Made by a program: the position numbers and the translations under genes | Shown here: positions 36,801 to 48,452 of the stretch, in pieces | Position numbering within the stretch: position 1 is the stretch's first letter | Layout of the letters: every line of letters begins with the position of its first letter | Notes under the pieces: model-generated | The model's input: only the letters and a program-made list of their open reading frames with translations | Told to the model about the DNA's origin: nothing | Databases searched by the model: none | Assembly (NCBI GenBank): GCA_039654915.1 | Contig: CM077594.1 | Location: 48,685,001-48,749,000, forward strand | Direction of reading: 5' to 3' | Origin: Aquilaria yunnanensis | Taxonomy: Eukaryota; Streptophyta; Magnoliopsida; Malvales; Thymelaeaceae | DNA: 64,000 nucleotides

Positions 36801-39800
36801 AATGACGTGGAAACAATCACAACAAGTTTGGAATGAAATGGAAACATCCACAACTAGTTTCGAATGAATGGAAGCATTCACCACTTGTTTGGAATGAATG
36901 GAAGCATTCACAACTTGTTCGGAATGAAACGGAAACATTCACAACTAGTTGGGAATGAATGGAAACATTCACAACGTGTTTGGAATGAAATGGAAACTTT
37001 CAGAACTTGTTTGGAATGAAATGGAAACTTTCACAACTTGTTTGGAATGAAATGGAAACTTTCACAACTAGTTTGGAAGGAATGAAAACATTCACAACTA
37101 GTTTGGAATGAAATGAAGACATCCACAACTAGTTTGGAATGAAATGGAAATATTCACAACTAGTTTGGAATGAATTGGAAACATTCGCAAGTTGTTTGGA
37201 ATGAAATGGAAACGTTCGCAACTAGTTTGGAATGAATTCGAAACATTCACAACTTATTTGGAATGAAATGGAAACATTTACAACTAGTTTGGAAGGACAT
37301 GCAAACATTCACAACTAGTTTGGAATGAAATGGAAACATTCACAACTAGTTTGGAATGAAATGGAAACACTCACAACATATTTGGAATGAAATGGAAACT
37401 TTCACAACTAGTTTGGAAGGAATGAAAACATTCACAACTAGTTTTGAATGAAATGGAAACATTCACAACTTGTTTGAAATGGAATGGAAACAATCACAAC
37501 TTATTTGAAATGAAATGGAAACATTCGCAACTAGTTTGGAATGAAATGGAAACATTTACAACTTGTTTGGAATGAAATGGAAACATTCACAACTTTTTTG
37601 GAGTGAAATGGAAACATTTACAACTTGTTTGGAATGGAATTGAAGCATTCACAACCTGTTTGCAGTGAAATGGAAACATTGAAAACTAATTTACAACGAA
37701 TGGAAACATTCACAACTAATTTGCAATGAATGGAAACATTCACAACTAGTTTGGAATGAAATGGAAACATTCACAACAAGTTTGGAATGAAATGGAAACA
37801 TTCACAACTAATTTGGAATGAATTTGAAACATTCACAACTTGTTCCGAATGAAATGGAAACATTCACAACTAGTTTGGATCGAAATGGAAACAGTCACAA
37901 CTAGTTTGAAATGAAAAGGAAACACTCACAACTTGTTTGGAATGACATGGAAACACTCACAACTTGTTTGGGATGAAATGGAAGCATCGACTACTAGTTT
38001 GGAAAGAATCGAAACATTCGCAACAAGTTTTGAATGAAATGGAAGCATTCACAACTTGTTTGGAATGGAATCGAAACATTCACAATATCTTCGGAATGAA
38101 ATGGAAACGTTCCCAACTAGTTTCAATTGAATGGAAACATTCATAACTAGTTTGTAGTGAAAAGGAAACATTCACAACAAGTTTGAAATGAAATGGACAC
38201 TTTCACAACTTATTTGGAATGAAATGGAAACATTCACAACTTGTTTGGATTGAAATGGAAACATTCACAACTAGTTTGGAATGAAATGGAGACATTCACA
38301 ACTCGTTTGGAATGAAATAGGCACATTCACAACTAATTTGGAATTAATTTAAACATTCAGAACTTGTTTGGAATGAAATGGAAACATTCACAACCAGTTT
38401 GGAAGGAATGGAAACATTCACAACTTGTTTTGAATGAAATGGAAACAATCACAACTTGTTTGGAATGAAATGGAAACATTCACAACTTTTCTGGAATGAG
38501 GTGGGAAGATTCACAACTTCTGTGGAATGAAATGGAAACATTCAAAACTTGTTTGGAATGAAATGGAAACATTCATAACTAGTTTGGAATGAAATTGAAA
38601 CATTCACAACTTGTTTGGAATGAAATGGAAACATTCCCAACTAGTTTGGAATGAATGGAAACATTCACAACTTGTTAGGAATAAAATGGAAACATTCACA
38701 ACTTGTTTGGAATGAAATGGAAATATTCACAACTAGTTTGGAATGAATGGAAACATTCACAACTTGTTTCGAATGAATGGAAACATTCACAACTTGTTTG
38801 GAATGAAATGGAAATATTCACAACTTGTTTAGAATGAATGGAAACATTCACAATCTGTTTGGAATAAAATGGAAACATTCACAACTTGTTTGGAATGAAA
38901 TCGAAACACTCAAAACTTGTTTGGAATCACATGGAAACACTCAGAACTTGTTTGGAATGAAATGGAAACATTCAGTACTTGTTTGGAATGAAGTGGAAAC
39001 ATTCACAACTAGTTTGTACTGAAATCGAAATATTCACAACTACTTTGGAATGAATGGAAACATTCACAGCTTGTTTGGAATGAAATGGAAACATTCACAA
39101 CTAGTTTCGAACGAAATGGAAGCATTTAGAACTTGTTGGAATTATATGGAAACATTCACAACATTTTCGATTGAAATAGAAAAATTCACAACTTGTTTTG
39201 GAATGAAATGGAAACATTCATAACTAGTTTGGAATGAATGGAAAGATTCAGAACTAGTTTGGAATGAAATGGTAACATTCACAACTAGTTTGGAATGAAA
39301 TGGAAACATTCACAACTAGTTTGGACTGACATGGAAACATTCACAACTTGTTAGGAATAAAATGGAAACATTCACAACTTGTTTGGAATGAAATGGAAAT
39401 ATTCACAACTAGTTTGGAACAAAATCAAAACATTCACAACTAGTTTGGAATGAAATCGAAAGATTCCCAACTAGTTTGGAATGAATGGAAACATTCACAA
39501 CTTGTTTCGAATGAATGGAAACTTCACAACTTGTTTGGAATGAAATGGAAATATTCACAACTTGTTTGGAATGAATGGAAACATTCACAATCTGTTTGGA
39601 ATAAAATGGAAACATTCACAACTTGTTTGGAATGAAATTGAAACACTCAAATCTTGTTTGGAATCACATGGAAACACTCAGAACTTGTTTGGAATGAAAT
39701 GGAAACGCTCACAACTTGTTTGGAGTGGATGGAAACATTCGCAACTACTTTTGAATGAAATGCAAGCTTTCACAACTTGTTTGTAATGGAATGGAAACAT

Positions 39801-41263
39801 TCACAACATGTTTGGAATGAAATGGAAACATTAACAACTTGTTTGGAATGAATGGAAACAATCACAACAAGTTTGCTATGAAATGGGAACATTCACAAGA
39901 AGTTTCGAGTGATTGGCAACATTCACAACTAGTTTGGAATGAATGGAAACATTCACAAGTTGTTTGGAATGAAATGGAAACATTCACAACTAGTTTGGAA
40001 TGAAATTGAAATATCCACTACTTGTTTGGAATTTAATAGAAACATTCACAACTAGTTTGGAATGAATGGAAACATTCACAAGTTGTTTGGAATGAAATGG
40101 AAACCTTCATAACTTGTTTGGAATGAAATGGAAACATTCACAACTAGTTTGGAATGAAATGGAAATATCCACTACTTGTGTCGAATTTAATAAAAACTTT
40201 CACAACTAGTTTGGAATGAATGGAAACATTCACAACTTGTTTGGAATGAAATGGAAACATTCACTACTTGTTTGGAATGAAGTGGAAACATTCACAACTA
40301 GTTTGTACTGAAATCGAAATATTCACAACTACTTTGAAATGAATGGAAACATTCACAGCTTGTTTGGAATGAAATGGAAACATTCACAACTAGTTTCGAA
40401 CGAAATGGAAGCATTGACAACTTGTTGGAATTATATGGAAACATTCACAACATTTTCGATTGAAATGGAAAAATTCACAACTTGTTTTGGAATGAAATGG
40501 AAACATTCATAACTAGTTTGGAATGAATGGAAAGATTCAGAACTAGTTTGGAATGAAATGGTAACATTCACAACTAGTTTGGAATGAAATGGAAACATTC
40601 ACAACTAGTTTGGACTGACATGGAAACATTCACAACTAGTTTGGAATGAAATGGAAACATCCACAACTAGTTTCGAATGAAGGGAAACATTCACAACTTG
40701 TTTGGAATAAATTGGAAACATTCACAACTTGTTTGGAATGAAATGGAAACATTCACAACTAGCTTGGAATGAATGGAAGCATTCACAACGTGTTTGGATG
40801 AAATGGAAACATTCAAAAGTTGTTTGGAATGAAATGGAAACTTTCACAACTAGTTTGGAAGGAATGAAAACATTCACAACTACTTTGGAATGAAATGGAA
40901 ATAGTCACAACTAGTTTGGAATGAAATGGAAATATTCACAACTACTTTGGAATGAATTGGAAACATTCACAACTTGTTTGGAATGAAATGGAAGCATTCA
41001 CAAGTAGTTTGGAATGAAATGGAAACATTCACAACTAGTTTGTAATGAATTCGAAACATTCACAACTTGTTTAGAATGAAATGGAAACATTCACAACTTG
41101 TTTGGAATGAAATGAAAGCATTCACAAGTAGTTTGGAATGAAATGGAAACATTCACAACTAGTTTGCAATGAATTCGAAACATTCACAACTTGTTTAGAA
41201 TGAAATGGAAACATTCACAACTAGTTTGAAATGAAATGGAAACACTCACAACTTATTTGGAAT
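30876..41263 (+). repeat. 31-bp satellite, array C (10.4 kb)
   Basis: This is the largest block, roughly 335 units, uninterrupted. The reference monomer is 37318-37348. Long-range copies within the block show that groups of variant monomers were duplicated together: about 737 bp apart (38851 and 39588), 1278 bp apart (39068 and 40346) and about 3080 bp apart (35031 and 38111). It ends at monomer position 9 (GGAAT) against an antisense copia LTR. Confidence 0.97.
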
Positions 41264-41474
41264 TGTTGGGTTGCGGGAGCCAAACAGCGCAGCGGAATTT
41301 AACCGAAACCCTCCAGGATCCTTGTGAAACGGGGTAAACTAGGTGTTAGAAAATTTTCATACCTAATTTTCGGTTCAGATCTATCACTCAACTGTAGAGT
41401 CGAATCACAAAACCTGAACAGTTGACGTGTTCAAGCTCTCTATGGTATCCACATGAGCCTCTCAGGATCACCAT

Positions 41475-42495
41475 TGATACGATCAAAGAAGACACAACCA
41501 AGGAAGGCAAGGACCCACTGAAGGTTTCTAGTGGACCATTGACAAGGAAAAGGGCTAAGGAGCTCACTAGTGCACTTCAAGCTCGGATGTTGACAGATTG
41601 GTGATGTTCTGGTAGAAAAATCATATCTTGAGCTAAGCAGATCAGAATTGAGTAATTCTTGATTCATTGGAAAGATCACATCTGGAGCTACAAATCATAT
41701 GAAGACTATCAAACCCAGTTTTCACGTTAAGGAGGTCCAATTTAGCTTCAAAGTCGCGATTTACGAGTTATCGCTGGTTCAGAAGCAGTTGCAGTATTTT
41801 GGGCATATCTTTGGCTTTGGAAGTCCGTTTTGTGTGGTTCAGGTTTCATTTCAAAGCTAAGAAATAGATCTACAACTTTTATGCTTTGGATTTTGAGAAA
41901 TCATGGCTGCATCAAGTTCGAATTTCAGCTTGAAGTTGAAGACACAGGCAGGAACCACCTGAGAAGACTATTTTGGGTTTTTATGCCCAATCTTGTGATG
42001 TAACGTATCTTATTTTATTTTTCCTAATTATTTACATTATTTAGGAAGTTATTTAGGCTATGGAATAATTTTAAATAGTTTTGGACAAGTGGCATACGCT
42101 GCATTCATTGAACTTGTTCAAACTAGGAATTAGAGTCCTAATTTGACTAGGATTTCCTATGTCTTTGTATCTAGGATTCCTAAGGGATTTAGGCTGCGAA
42201 TTTTGCCCAACTTTTAACCCTAGTTTAGGCCTATATAAAGGCACATATTCTGGATGTAAATATACAAAAAAATTTCGAAATAATATTGCTCTTTGGAGAG
42301 GTTTTCTCTTTGGTTCTTGGCGGACTGCCTTGGTGCACAAGTATGCTTGTGTTCTTGGAGTTCTATACTTCTCGTTTCTAGTCACAGGTTGATTAGGGGT
42401 GGGGGTCTTCAAACCCAGTCTCTTTGATGTCTTGTGGAGCTTGAAAAACATCTTGGGCGAGTTTCATGGTCTTTATACCATCGGGGTTCGCATCA
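41475..42495 (+). mobile_element. Solo gypsy LTR with ACCAT target duplication
   Basis: It is 1021 bp, TGATACGATC to GTTCGCATCA, with ACCAT at 41470-41474 and 42496-42500. TATATAAA at 42232-42239 is a likely TATA box. From the second base the plus strand reads DTIKED... to GPLTRKRAKELTSALQ and stops (about 41476-41604), the C-terminal tail of the gypsy polyprotein, which in a full element runs across the polypurine tract into the 3' LTR. Confidence 0.95.
42232..42239 (+). promoter_or_regulatory. TATA box of the solo gypsy LTR
   Basis: TATATAAA is followed by GGCACATATT. The same block occurs in the related LTRs (about 45120 on the plus strand; minus strand of 30110). Activity is inferred from position only. 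Confidence 0.55.
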
Positions 42496-43312
42496 ACCAT
42501 GCTTCCACCACGTCCCGGCAGATGCATTTCTCTTACGCTCGCAGTGCTAACTTGCATCCTCCAAGGAATTGCAAGAGAAGAGTGCGGCTGTCCCTTTTGA
42601 AGGCTAGGGCAAGGAGACCTGCGAATTTCTCACTAAAAGTTGTATTGATAGTGAGACTCAACTTCCAGGCCTAATGGGTTTCAAAGCCCTAATCCAATTA
42701 GGCTTTAATTTCGGTCTTAATAATGGCTCAACTCTTGGGCCCATTATTAATACAAAATTAAAGTGAAACCATAACCCAAATAATTAGCCCATGCACTCTA
42801 ATGATCCAAATAGCTCTATATGTGTGACCCAATAGGCTCATACCACTTTGGCAATGATCATAAATCACATTTATGATCATAAGCAATCAACGGTGTCTAG
42901 TAACACATCATTGCTACCCAAGTGACAAGATTGTCAGTGATTCAACTAAACCTTTATGATCATCACCGATATATGCCATTGTCCCTTTGTCCAAGATATC
43001 AAGACTAAGCACAAGATATGGAATGTGTCACTCTCGTATGGCCCAATCTTTGGTTACTTGATTACCGAGTAAACCAACTTCAACTGATGGCATTGATATC
43101 GTATATCAACTCATTCGAGCATGGCTATGCATTTTTCTAAGTCTTACTCTATCAAGGGGCCCGGAGATATCACTCCCGTTACATAGGAGGGACAAATCCC
43201 TTCTTGATCATACAAATCCCTCCGCATGATATGTGACATACCCAATGACCTCCTTCAAGTTCACTCAATTATGAGCAACAAAGGAAAGTGTCAAAGTATG
43301 TGACTCACATGT

Positions 43313-44270
43313 TGATGCGGGTCCGATTGGGCGGAGCCAGCATCTCCACTGTGTGCAGTGGTGAGGGCAGCAGGGGGTCCTGGAGGTGCAGGCTAGGCCA
43401 GAAGGAAGACTGGTGTCCTGGGTGGATCACCTTCAGTGATTGCCGGCAGCTGCCTGATGCCGTGACAGGGTGATGATGGGAAGGACCTCCGGTATGGGAG
43501 AGAGCCCGGAGCGGGGATTCTTTAGGGAGACCTAGCTGAAACACTCAGAAAACAGGGGTTAGGAGGCCCCCGGGGTGGTTTTTCTGGGGGGAACCTCCGA
43601 CGCCCAAGTCAGTGCTTTTAGAGAGAAGGGGACACAGTAATAAGCACAAGGGACTCTTGCCTGGCGTGTCTTTCTGAGGGCTAAAGGGAGAGTATCCAGG
43701 CGGAGGTAGGAGAGCGTCCTGTGTTTTTTGGCCCCTCTCTCTTCCTCTGGCCCAGAGCCCCCTGTCTGTGACCATTTCCTTGGTACATAAGGGAGGGGGT
43801 GATCCCTAGAGATTGTGGCACGTGTATGGACGGATGGTGTTCGTACAGAGTGGGGGCCCCTAGTAGCCTACTGGCTCCTCGGACCGCGAGCTGTGGTAGG
43901 TGTAGCCCGACGTGACAGGACGTAGGCTGCAGCGACGTGTCGGAGACGTATGTGAGTTGAGTGTCAAAGACTCCTTGATGGCTCTTGCCGTACAACCGAG
44001 GTCCCTTTGGTTGATGTCTCACTTCGGGGTGAGGGGCCTTTTCCCGGAGTGAGGCTGAAACTTCGGCGTCTCTGTCTTCGGGGGGGCTTTCTCCCGCAGG
44101 GGGTGGTTGGTCTTTCGCCCCCGGAGCTGGTTCGGTCGCCCTCCCGAAGGAGGCGCTACGCTGGCTCCCGAAGTTGGATTGGTGAGCTACCGAGGTCGTA
44201 TGCCTCAGGTGTCTGGCTCTCTCTTTCCCGTGGTCAGTAGGTGGTCAAGGCGATAGCACTTCGGCTATCA
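43313..44270 (-). mobile_element. Antisense 3' LTR of a Tat/gypsy element
   Basis: On the minus strand it starts TGATAGCCGAAG at 44270 and ends CCGCATCA at 43313, 958 bp. It is GC-rich, with the block TTGGGCGTCGGAGG also found, in part, in the LTR at 19930-22049. A polypurine tract lies just before its start, which marks it as a 3' LTR. Its other edge cuts into the antisense copia LTR at 43312. Confidence 0.85.
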
Positions 44271-44364
44271 CATGCCCCCCTTGGAAAGGCCGAAGTGGAG
44301 ACTTCGGCACGTAGTCCTTTTGGTGTCCGTCTATCACCCAATTGGCAGTTTTGATAGGACGACC
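44271..44364 (-). mobile_element. 3' end of a Tat internal region with polypurine tract
   Basis: On the minus strand AAGGGGGGCATG (44271-44282) directly precedes the LTR start TGATAG. This is the expected place and composition of the primer for plus-strand DNA synthesis. The rest of the internal region is missing to the right of 44364. Confidence 0.75.
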
Positions 44365-45383
44365 TAATACGATCAAAGAAGGCACAACCAAGGAAGGCAA
44401 GGACCCACTAAAGTTTTCTAGTGGACCATGGACAAGGAAAAAGGCTAAGGAGCTCACTAGTGCACTTCAAGCTCGGATGTTGACAGATTGGTGATGTTCT
44501 GGTAGAAAAATCATATCATGAGATAAACAGATCTGAATTGAGTAATTCTTGATTCATTGGAAAGATAACATCTGGAGCTACAAATCATATGAAGACCATC
44601 AAACCCAGTTTGCACGTTAAGGAGGTCCAATTTAGCTTCAAAGTCACGATTTACGAGTTATCGCTGGTTCAGAAGCAGTTGCAGTATTTTGGGCATATCT
44701 TTGGCTTTAGATGTCCGTTTTGTGTAGTTCAGGTGTCATTTCAAAGCTAATAAAGAGGTCTACAACTTTCATGCTTTGAATTTTGAGAAATCATGGATGA
44801 ATTAAGTTCGAATTTCAGCTTGAATTTGAAGACACAAGTAGGAACCACCTGAGAAGACTATTTTGGGTTTTTATGCCCAATCTTGTGCTGTAACGTATCT
44901 TATTTTATTTTCCTAATTATTTAAATTATTTAGGAAGTTATTTAGGCTATGGAATAGTTTTAACTCATTTTGGACAAGTGGCATATGCTGCATTTATTAA
45001 ACTTGTTCAAACTAGGAATTAGAGTCCTAATTTGACTAGGATTTCCTATGTCTTTGTATCTAGGATTCCTAAGGGATTTAGGCTGCAAATTTTGCCCAGC
45101 TATTAACCCTAGTTTAGGCCTATATAAAGGCACATATTCTGGATGTAAACACACAAAAAAATTTCGAAATAATATTGCTCATTAGAGAGGTTTTCTCTTT
45201 GGTTCTTGGCGGACTGCCTTGGTGCACAAGTGTGCTTGTGTTCTTGGAGTTCTATACTTCTCGTTTCTAATCACAGGTTGATTAGGGGTGGGGGTTTCAA
45301 ATCCAGTCACTTTGATGTCTTGTGGAGCTTGAAAAACATCTTGGGTGCGTTTCATGGTCTTTATACCATCGGGGTTCGCATCA
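44365..45383 (+). mobile_element. Gypsy LTR copy without matching target duplication
   Basis: It is a near full-length copy (1019 bp, TAATACGATC to GTTCGCATCA) of the LTR family at 41475-42495. The first dinucleotide is TA instead of TG. Flanks CGACC and AACAA do not match and no primer site follows, so it is a rearranged or deleted remnant rather than a clean solo LTR. Confidence 0.88.
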
Positions 45384-45540
45384 AACAACCTCAATGGAAG
45401 AGACTTAGTGCGTGTGCCTGAGGTCACACCCACAACTCTATATATGTAGAAGTGTTTGGATTATTTTGGCTATTAGGATTAAGGAGTTTGTTTTGAGTGG
45501 GAGCTGGAAGCTTAAAAGCATCTTAGTGCGAGTGGGAGTT
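45384..45540 (+). mobile_element. 3' end of the internal region of the fourth family, with polypurine tract
   Basis: The segment ends GTGCGAGTGGGAGTT, a polypurine tract, immediately before an LTR start TGTTGGAATTC. The AGTGGGAG form is typical of copia elements, so the family is probably copia. No coding motif is left in these 157 bases. Confidence 0.65.
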
Positions 45541-46082
45541 TGTTGGAATTCTTGGCGCACCAAGATCCTTTTAAGATAGGATTTGAGCTCATTGAGCTAA
45601 CTCTAGCTTGAACAGCTATCTAAGGTAGCTAAAAGTAGCTCCCTTTAGCTCAAGTCAGCTCACTTCAGCTTCTGGTAGCTGAATGTAGCTGGACTTCAGC
45701 TCAAGTCAGCTCACTTCAGCTATAAGTAGCTCAAAGTAGCAGGACTTCAGCTCAAGTTAGCTCAAGTTAGCTCAAGTCAGCTCACTTTAGTTTTTGGTAG
45801 CTGAATGTAGCTGGACTTCAGTTCACTTCAGCCGAGAGTAGCTAACTCCAGCACAAGGTCAGTTCAGGGAACTAGCCTTAGTTCATGGAGCTTTATTGGA
45901 GCTCAGAGGAGCTCAATGGTGCATAAGTAGCATAGTTCAGAGGAGTTCAGTGATCTTGATATGTTATATAACATGTTATGCATGCCTATATCCATGTTGA
46001 ATTCAAATGAATGAATATGCATGTCGCATATACATGAGGAGACAACATAAAAGTATGTTATCATAAGATCCTGAAATCTTCA
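45541..46082 (+). mobile_element. LTR of the fourth family with AGCT-rich U3
   Basis: It starts TGTTGGAATTC after the polypurine tract and ends CTGAAATCTTCA against satellite array D. The last 135 bases match 29007-29143. Between about 45595 and 45930 it is built from imperfect short units based on AGCTCAAGTCAGCTCACTTC and GGTAGCTGAATGTAGCTGG. At 542 bp it is shorter than expected from its relative, so an internal deletion is likely. Confidence 0.72.
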
Positions 46083-48452
46083 TCCATTTCACTCCAAAGC
46101 AACCTGGGAATGTTTCCATTTTATTCAGAAACAAGATGTGAATGTTTCCATTTCATTCCAAACAAGTTGTGAATGTTTCCATTTCATTCCAAACTTGTTT
46201 TGAATGTTTCCATTTGATTCAAACTAGTTGTTAATGTTTCCATTCATTGGAAACATGTTGTGAATGTTTCCATTTCATTCAGAAACAAGATGTGAATGTT
46301 TCCATTTTATTCCTAACAAGTAGTGAATGTTTCCATTTCGTCCCAAACTAGTTCGGACTGTTTCCATTTCATTCGAAACAAGTTGTGAAAGTTTCCATTT
46401 CATTCCAAACTTGTTTTGAATGTTTCCGTTTCATTCAAACTAGTTGTTAATGTTTCCATTCATTGGAAACATGTTGTGAATGTTTCCATTTCATTCAGAA
46501 ACAAGATGTGAATGTTTCCATTTTATTCCGAACAAGTAGTGAATGTTTCCATTTCATCCCAAACTAGTTGGGACTGTTTCCATTTCATTCGAAACAAGTT
46601 GTGAATGTTTCCATTTCATTCCAAACTTGTTTTGAATGTTTCCATTTCATTCAAACTAGTTGTTAATGTTTCCATTCATTGGAAACATGTTGTGAATGTT
46701 TCCATTTCATTCAAAACTAATTGTAAATATTTCCATTCATTCCAAACTAGTTGTGAATTTTTCCATTTCATTCCAAAGAAGTTGTGAATGTTTCCATTTC
46801 ATTCTAAACAAGTTGTGAATGTTTCCGTTTCATTACACACTAGTTGTGAATGTTTCCCTTTCATTCCAACGAGTTGTGAATGTTTCCATTTCATTCCAAA
46901 CAAGTTGTGAATGTTTCCATTCATTCCAAACAAGTTGTGAAATTTTCCATTTCACTCCAAAACAACCTGGGAATGTTTCCATTTCATTCCAAACAAGTTG
47001 TGAATGTTTCCGTTTCATTACACACTAGTTGTGAATGTTTCCCTTTCATTCCAACGAGTTGTGAATGTTTCCATTTCATTCCAAACTTGTTGTGAATGTT
47101 TCCATTTCATTCCAAAAGAAGTTTCGAATGTCTCCATTTATTTCCAAACTAGTTGTGAATGTTTCCATTCCATTCTAAACAAGTTGTGAATGTTTCCATT
47201 TCATTCCAAACAAGTTGTGAATGTTTCCATTTCATTCCGAACAAGTTGTGAATGTTTCCATTTCATTGAAACTAGTTGTTAATCTTTCCATTCATTGGAA
47301 ACATGTTGTCAATGTTTCCATTTCATTCAAAACTAATTGTAAATATTTTCATTCATTCCAAACTAGTTGTGAATTTTTCCATTTCATTCCAAAGAAGTTG
47401 TGAATGTTTCCATTTCATTCCAAAAGAGTTGTGAATGTTTCCATTTCATTCCAAACTTGTTGTGAGTGTTTCCATTTCATTCCTAACTAGTTGTGAATGT
47501 TTCCATTTCATTCAGAAAGAAGATGTGAATGTTTCCATTTTATTCCTAACAAGTTGTGAATGTTTCCATTTCATCCCAAACTAGTTGTGACTGTTTCCAT
47601 TTCATTCCAAACAAGTTGTGAATGTTTCCATTTCATTCCAAACTTGTTTTGAACGTTTCCATTTCGTTCAAACTAGTTGTGAATGTTTCCATTCCTTGGA
47701 AACATGTTTAAATGTTTCCAATTCCTTCCAAACCGGTTGTGAATGTTTCCATTTCATTCCAAATGAGTTGTGCATGTTTCCATTTCATTCCAAACTTGTT
47801 GTGAGTGTTTCCATTTCATTCCCAACTAGTTGTGAATATTTCCATTTCATTCCGAAACAAGATGTGAATGTTTCCATTTTATTTCTAACAAGTTCTGAAT
47901 GTTTCCATTTCATCCCAAACAAGTTGTGAATGTTTCCATTTCATTCCAAACTTGTTGTGAATGTTTCCTTTTCACTCAATCTAGTTGTGAATGTTTCCAT
48001 TTCATTCCAAACTTATTTTGAATGTTTCCATTTCATTCAAACCAGTTGTGAATGTTTCCATTCATTCCAAACTAGTTGTGAATGTTTCCATTTCATTCCA
48101 AAACAAGTTGCGAATGTTTCCATTTCATTCCAGACTAGTTGTGAATGTTTCCATGTCATTCGAAATAAGTTGTGAATGTTTCCATTCATTCCAAACTAGT
48201 TGTGAATGTTTCGATTTCACTCCAAAACAACTTGGGAATGTTTCCATTTCATTCCAAACAAGTTGTGAATGTTTCCGTTTCATTACAAACTAGTTGTGAA
48301 TGTTTCCCTTTCATTCCAAATGAGTTCTGAATGTTTCCATTTCATTCCAAACTTGTTGTGAATGTTTTCATTTCATTCCAAACTAGTTGTGAATGATTCC
48401 ATTCATTCCAAACTAGTTGTGAATGTTTCCATTTCATTCCAAAACAACATTC
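46083..48452 (-). repeat. 31-bp satellite, array D, opposite orientation
   Basis: These are the same monomers as arrays A-C, but the plus strand carries the reverse complement (AATGTTTCCATTTCATTCC). About 76 units. A higher-order repeat of 216 bp (seven monomers) is visible three times: the variant CATTCATTGGAAACATG starts at 46241, 46457 and 46673, and a diverged copy lies at 47289. Confidence 0.97.

Larger units (their letters stand above)
41264..43312 (-). mobile_element. Antisense copia LTR, truncated and split by a solo gypsy LTR
   Basis: The plus strand reads the reverse complement of the family LTR from its 3' end (TGTTGGG at 41264) to 41474, then 42501-43312. It breaks off at CACATGT, so the first 400 or so bases of the LTR are missing. 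The gap is the solo gypsy LTR 41475-42495 with its ACCAT duplication. A Tat LTR abuts the broken end. Confidence 0.93.

Noticed and set aside
30876..41263. Telomeric or human satellite III-type repeat (GGAAT motif)
   Set aside because: GGAAT occurs once per 31-bp unit, not as a 5-bp tandem, and no TTTAGGG-type telomere motif is present.
43288..44240. GC-rich open frames of 60-113 codons as possible host genes
   Set aside because: The region is an antisense Tat LTR with a polypurine tract at its start. The frames are short, overlap on both strands and have no domain.
44365..45383. A clean solo LTR like its relatives
   Set aside because: Flanks CGACC and AACAA do not match and the terminal TG is TA, so I call it a remnant only.
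22047..48300. Many open frames of 60-126 codons with repeating peptides such as MFPFHSKLVVNVS in the satellite
   Set aside because: A 31-bp period makes all frames equivalent (93 bp = 31 codons), and AT-rich repeats without stops give such frames by chance. There is no start context, domain or codon bias.
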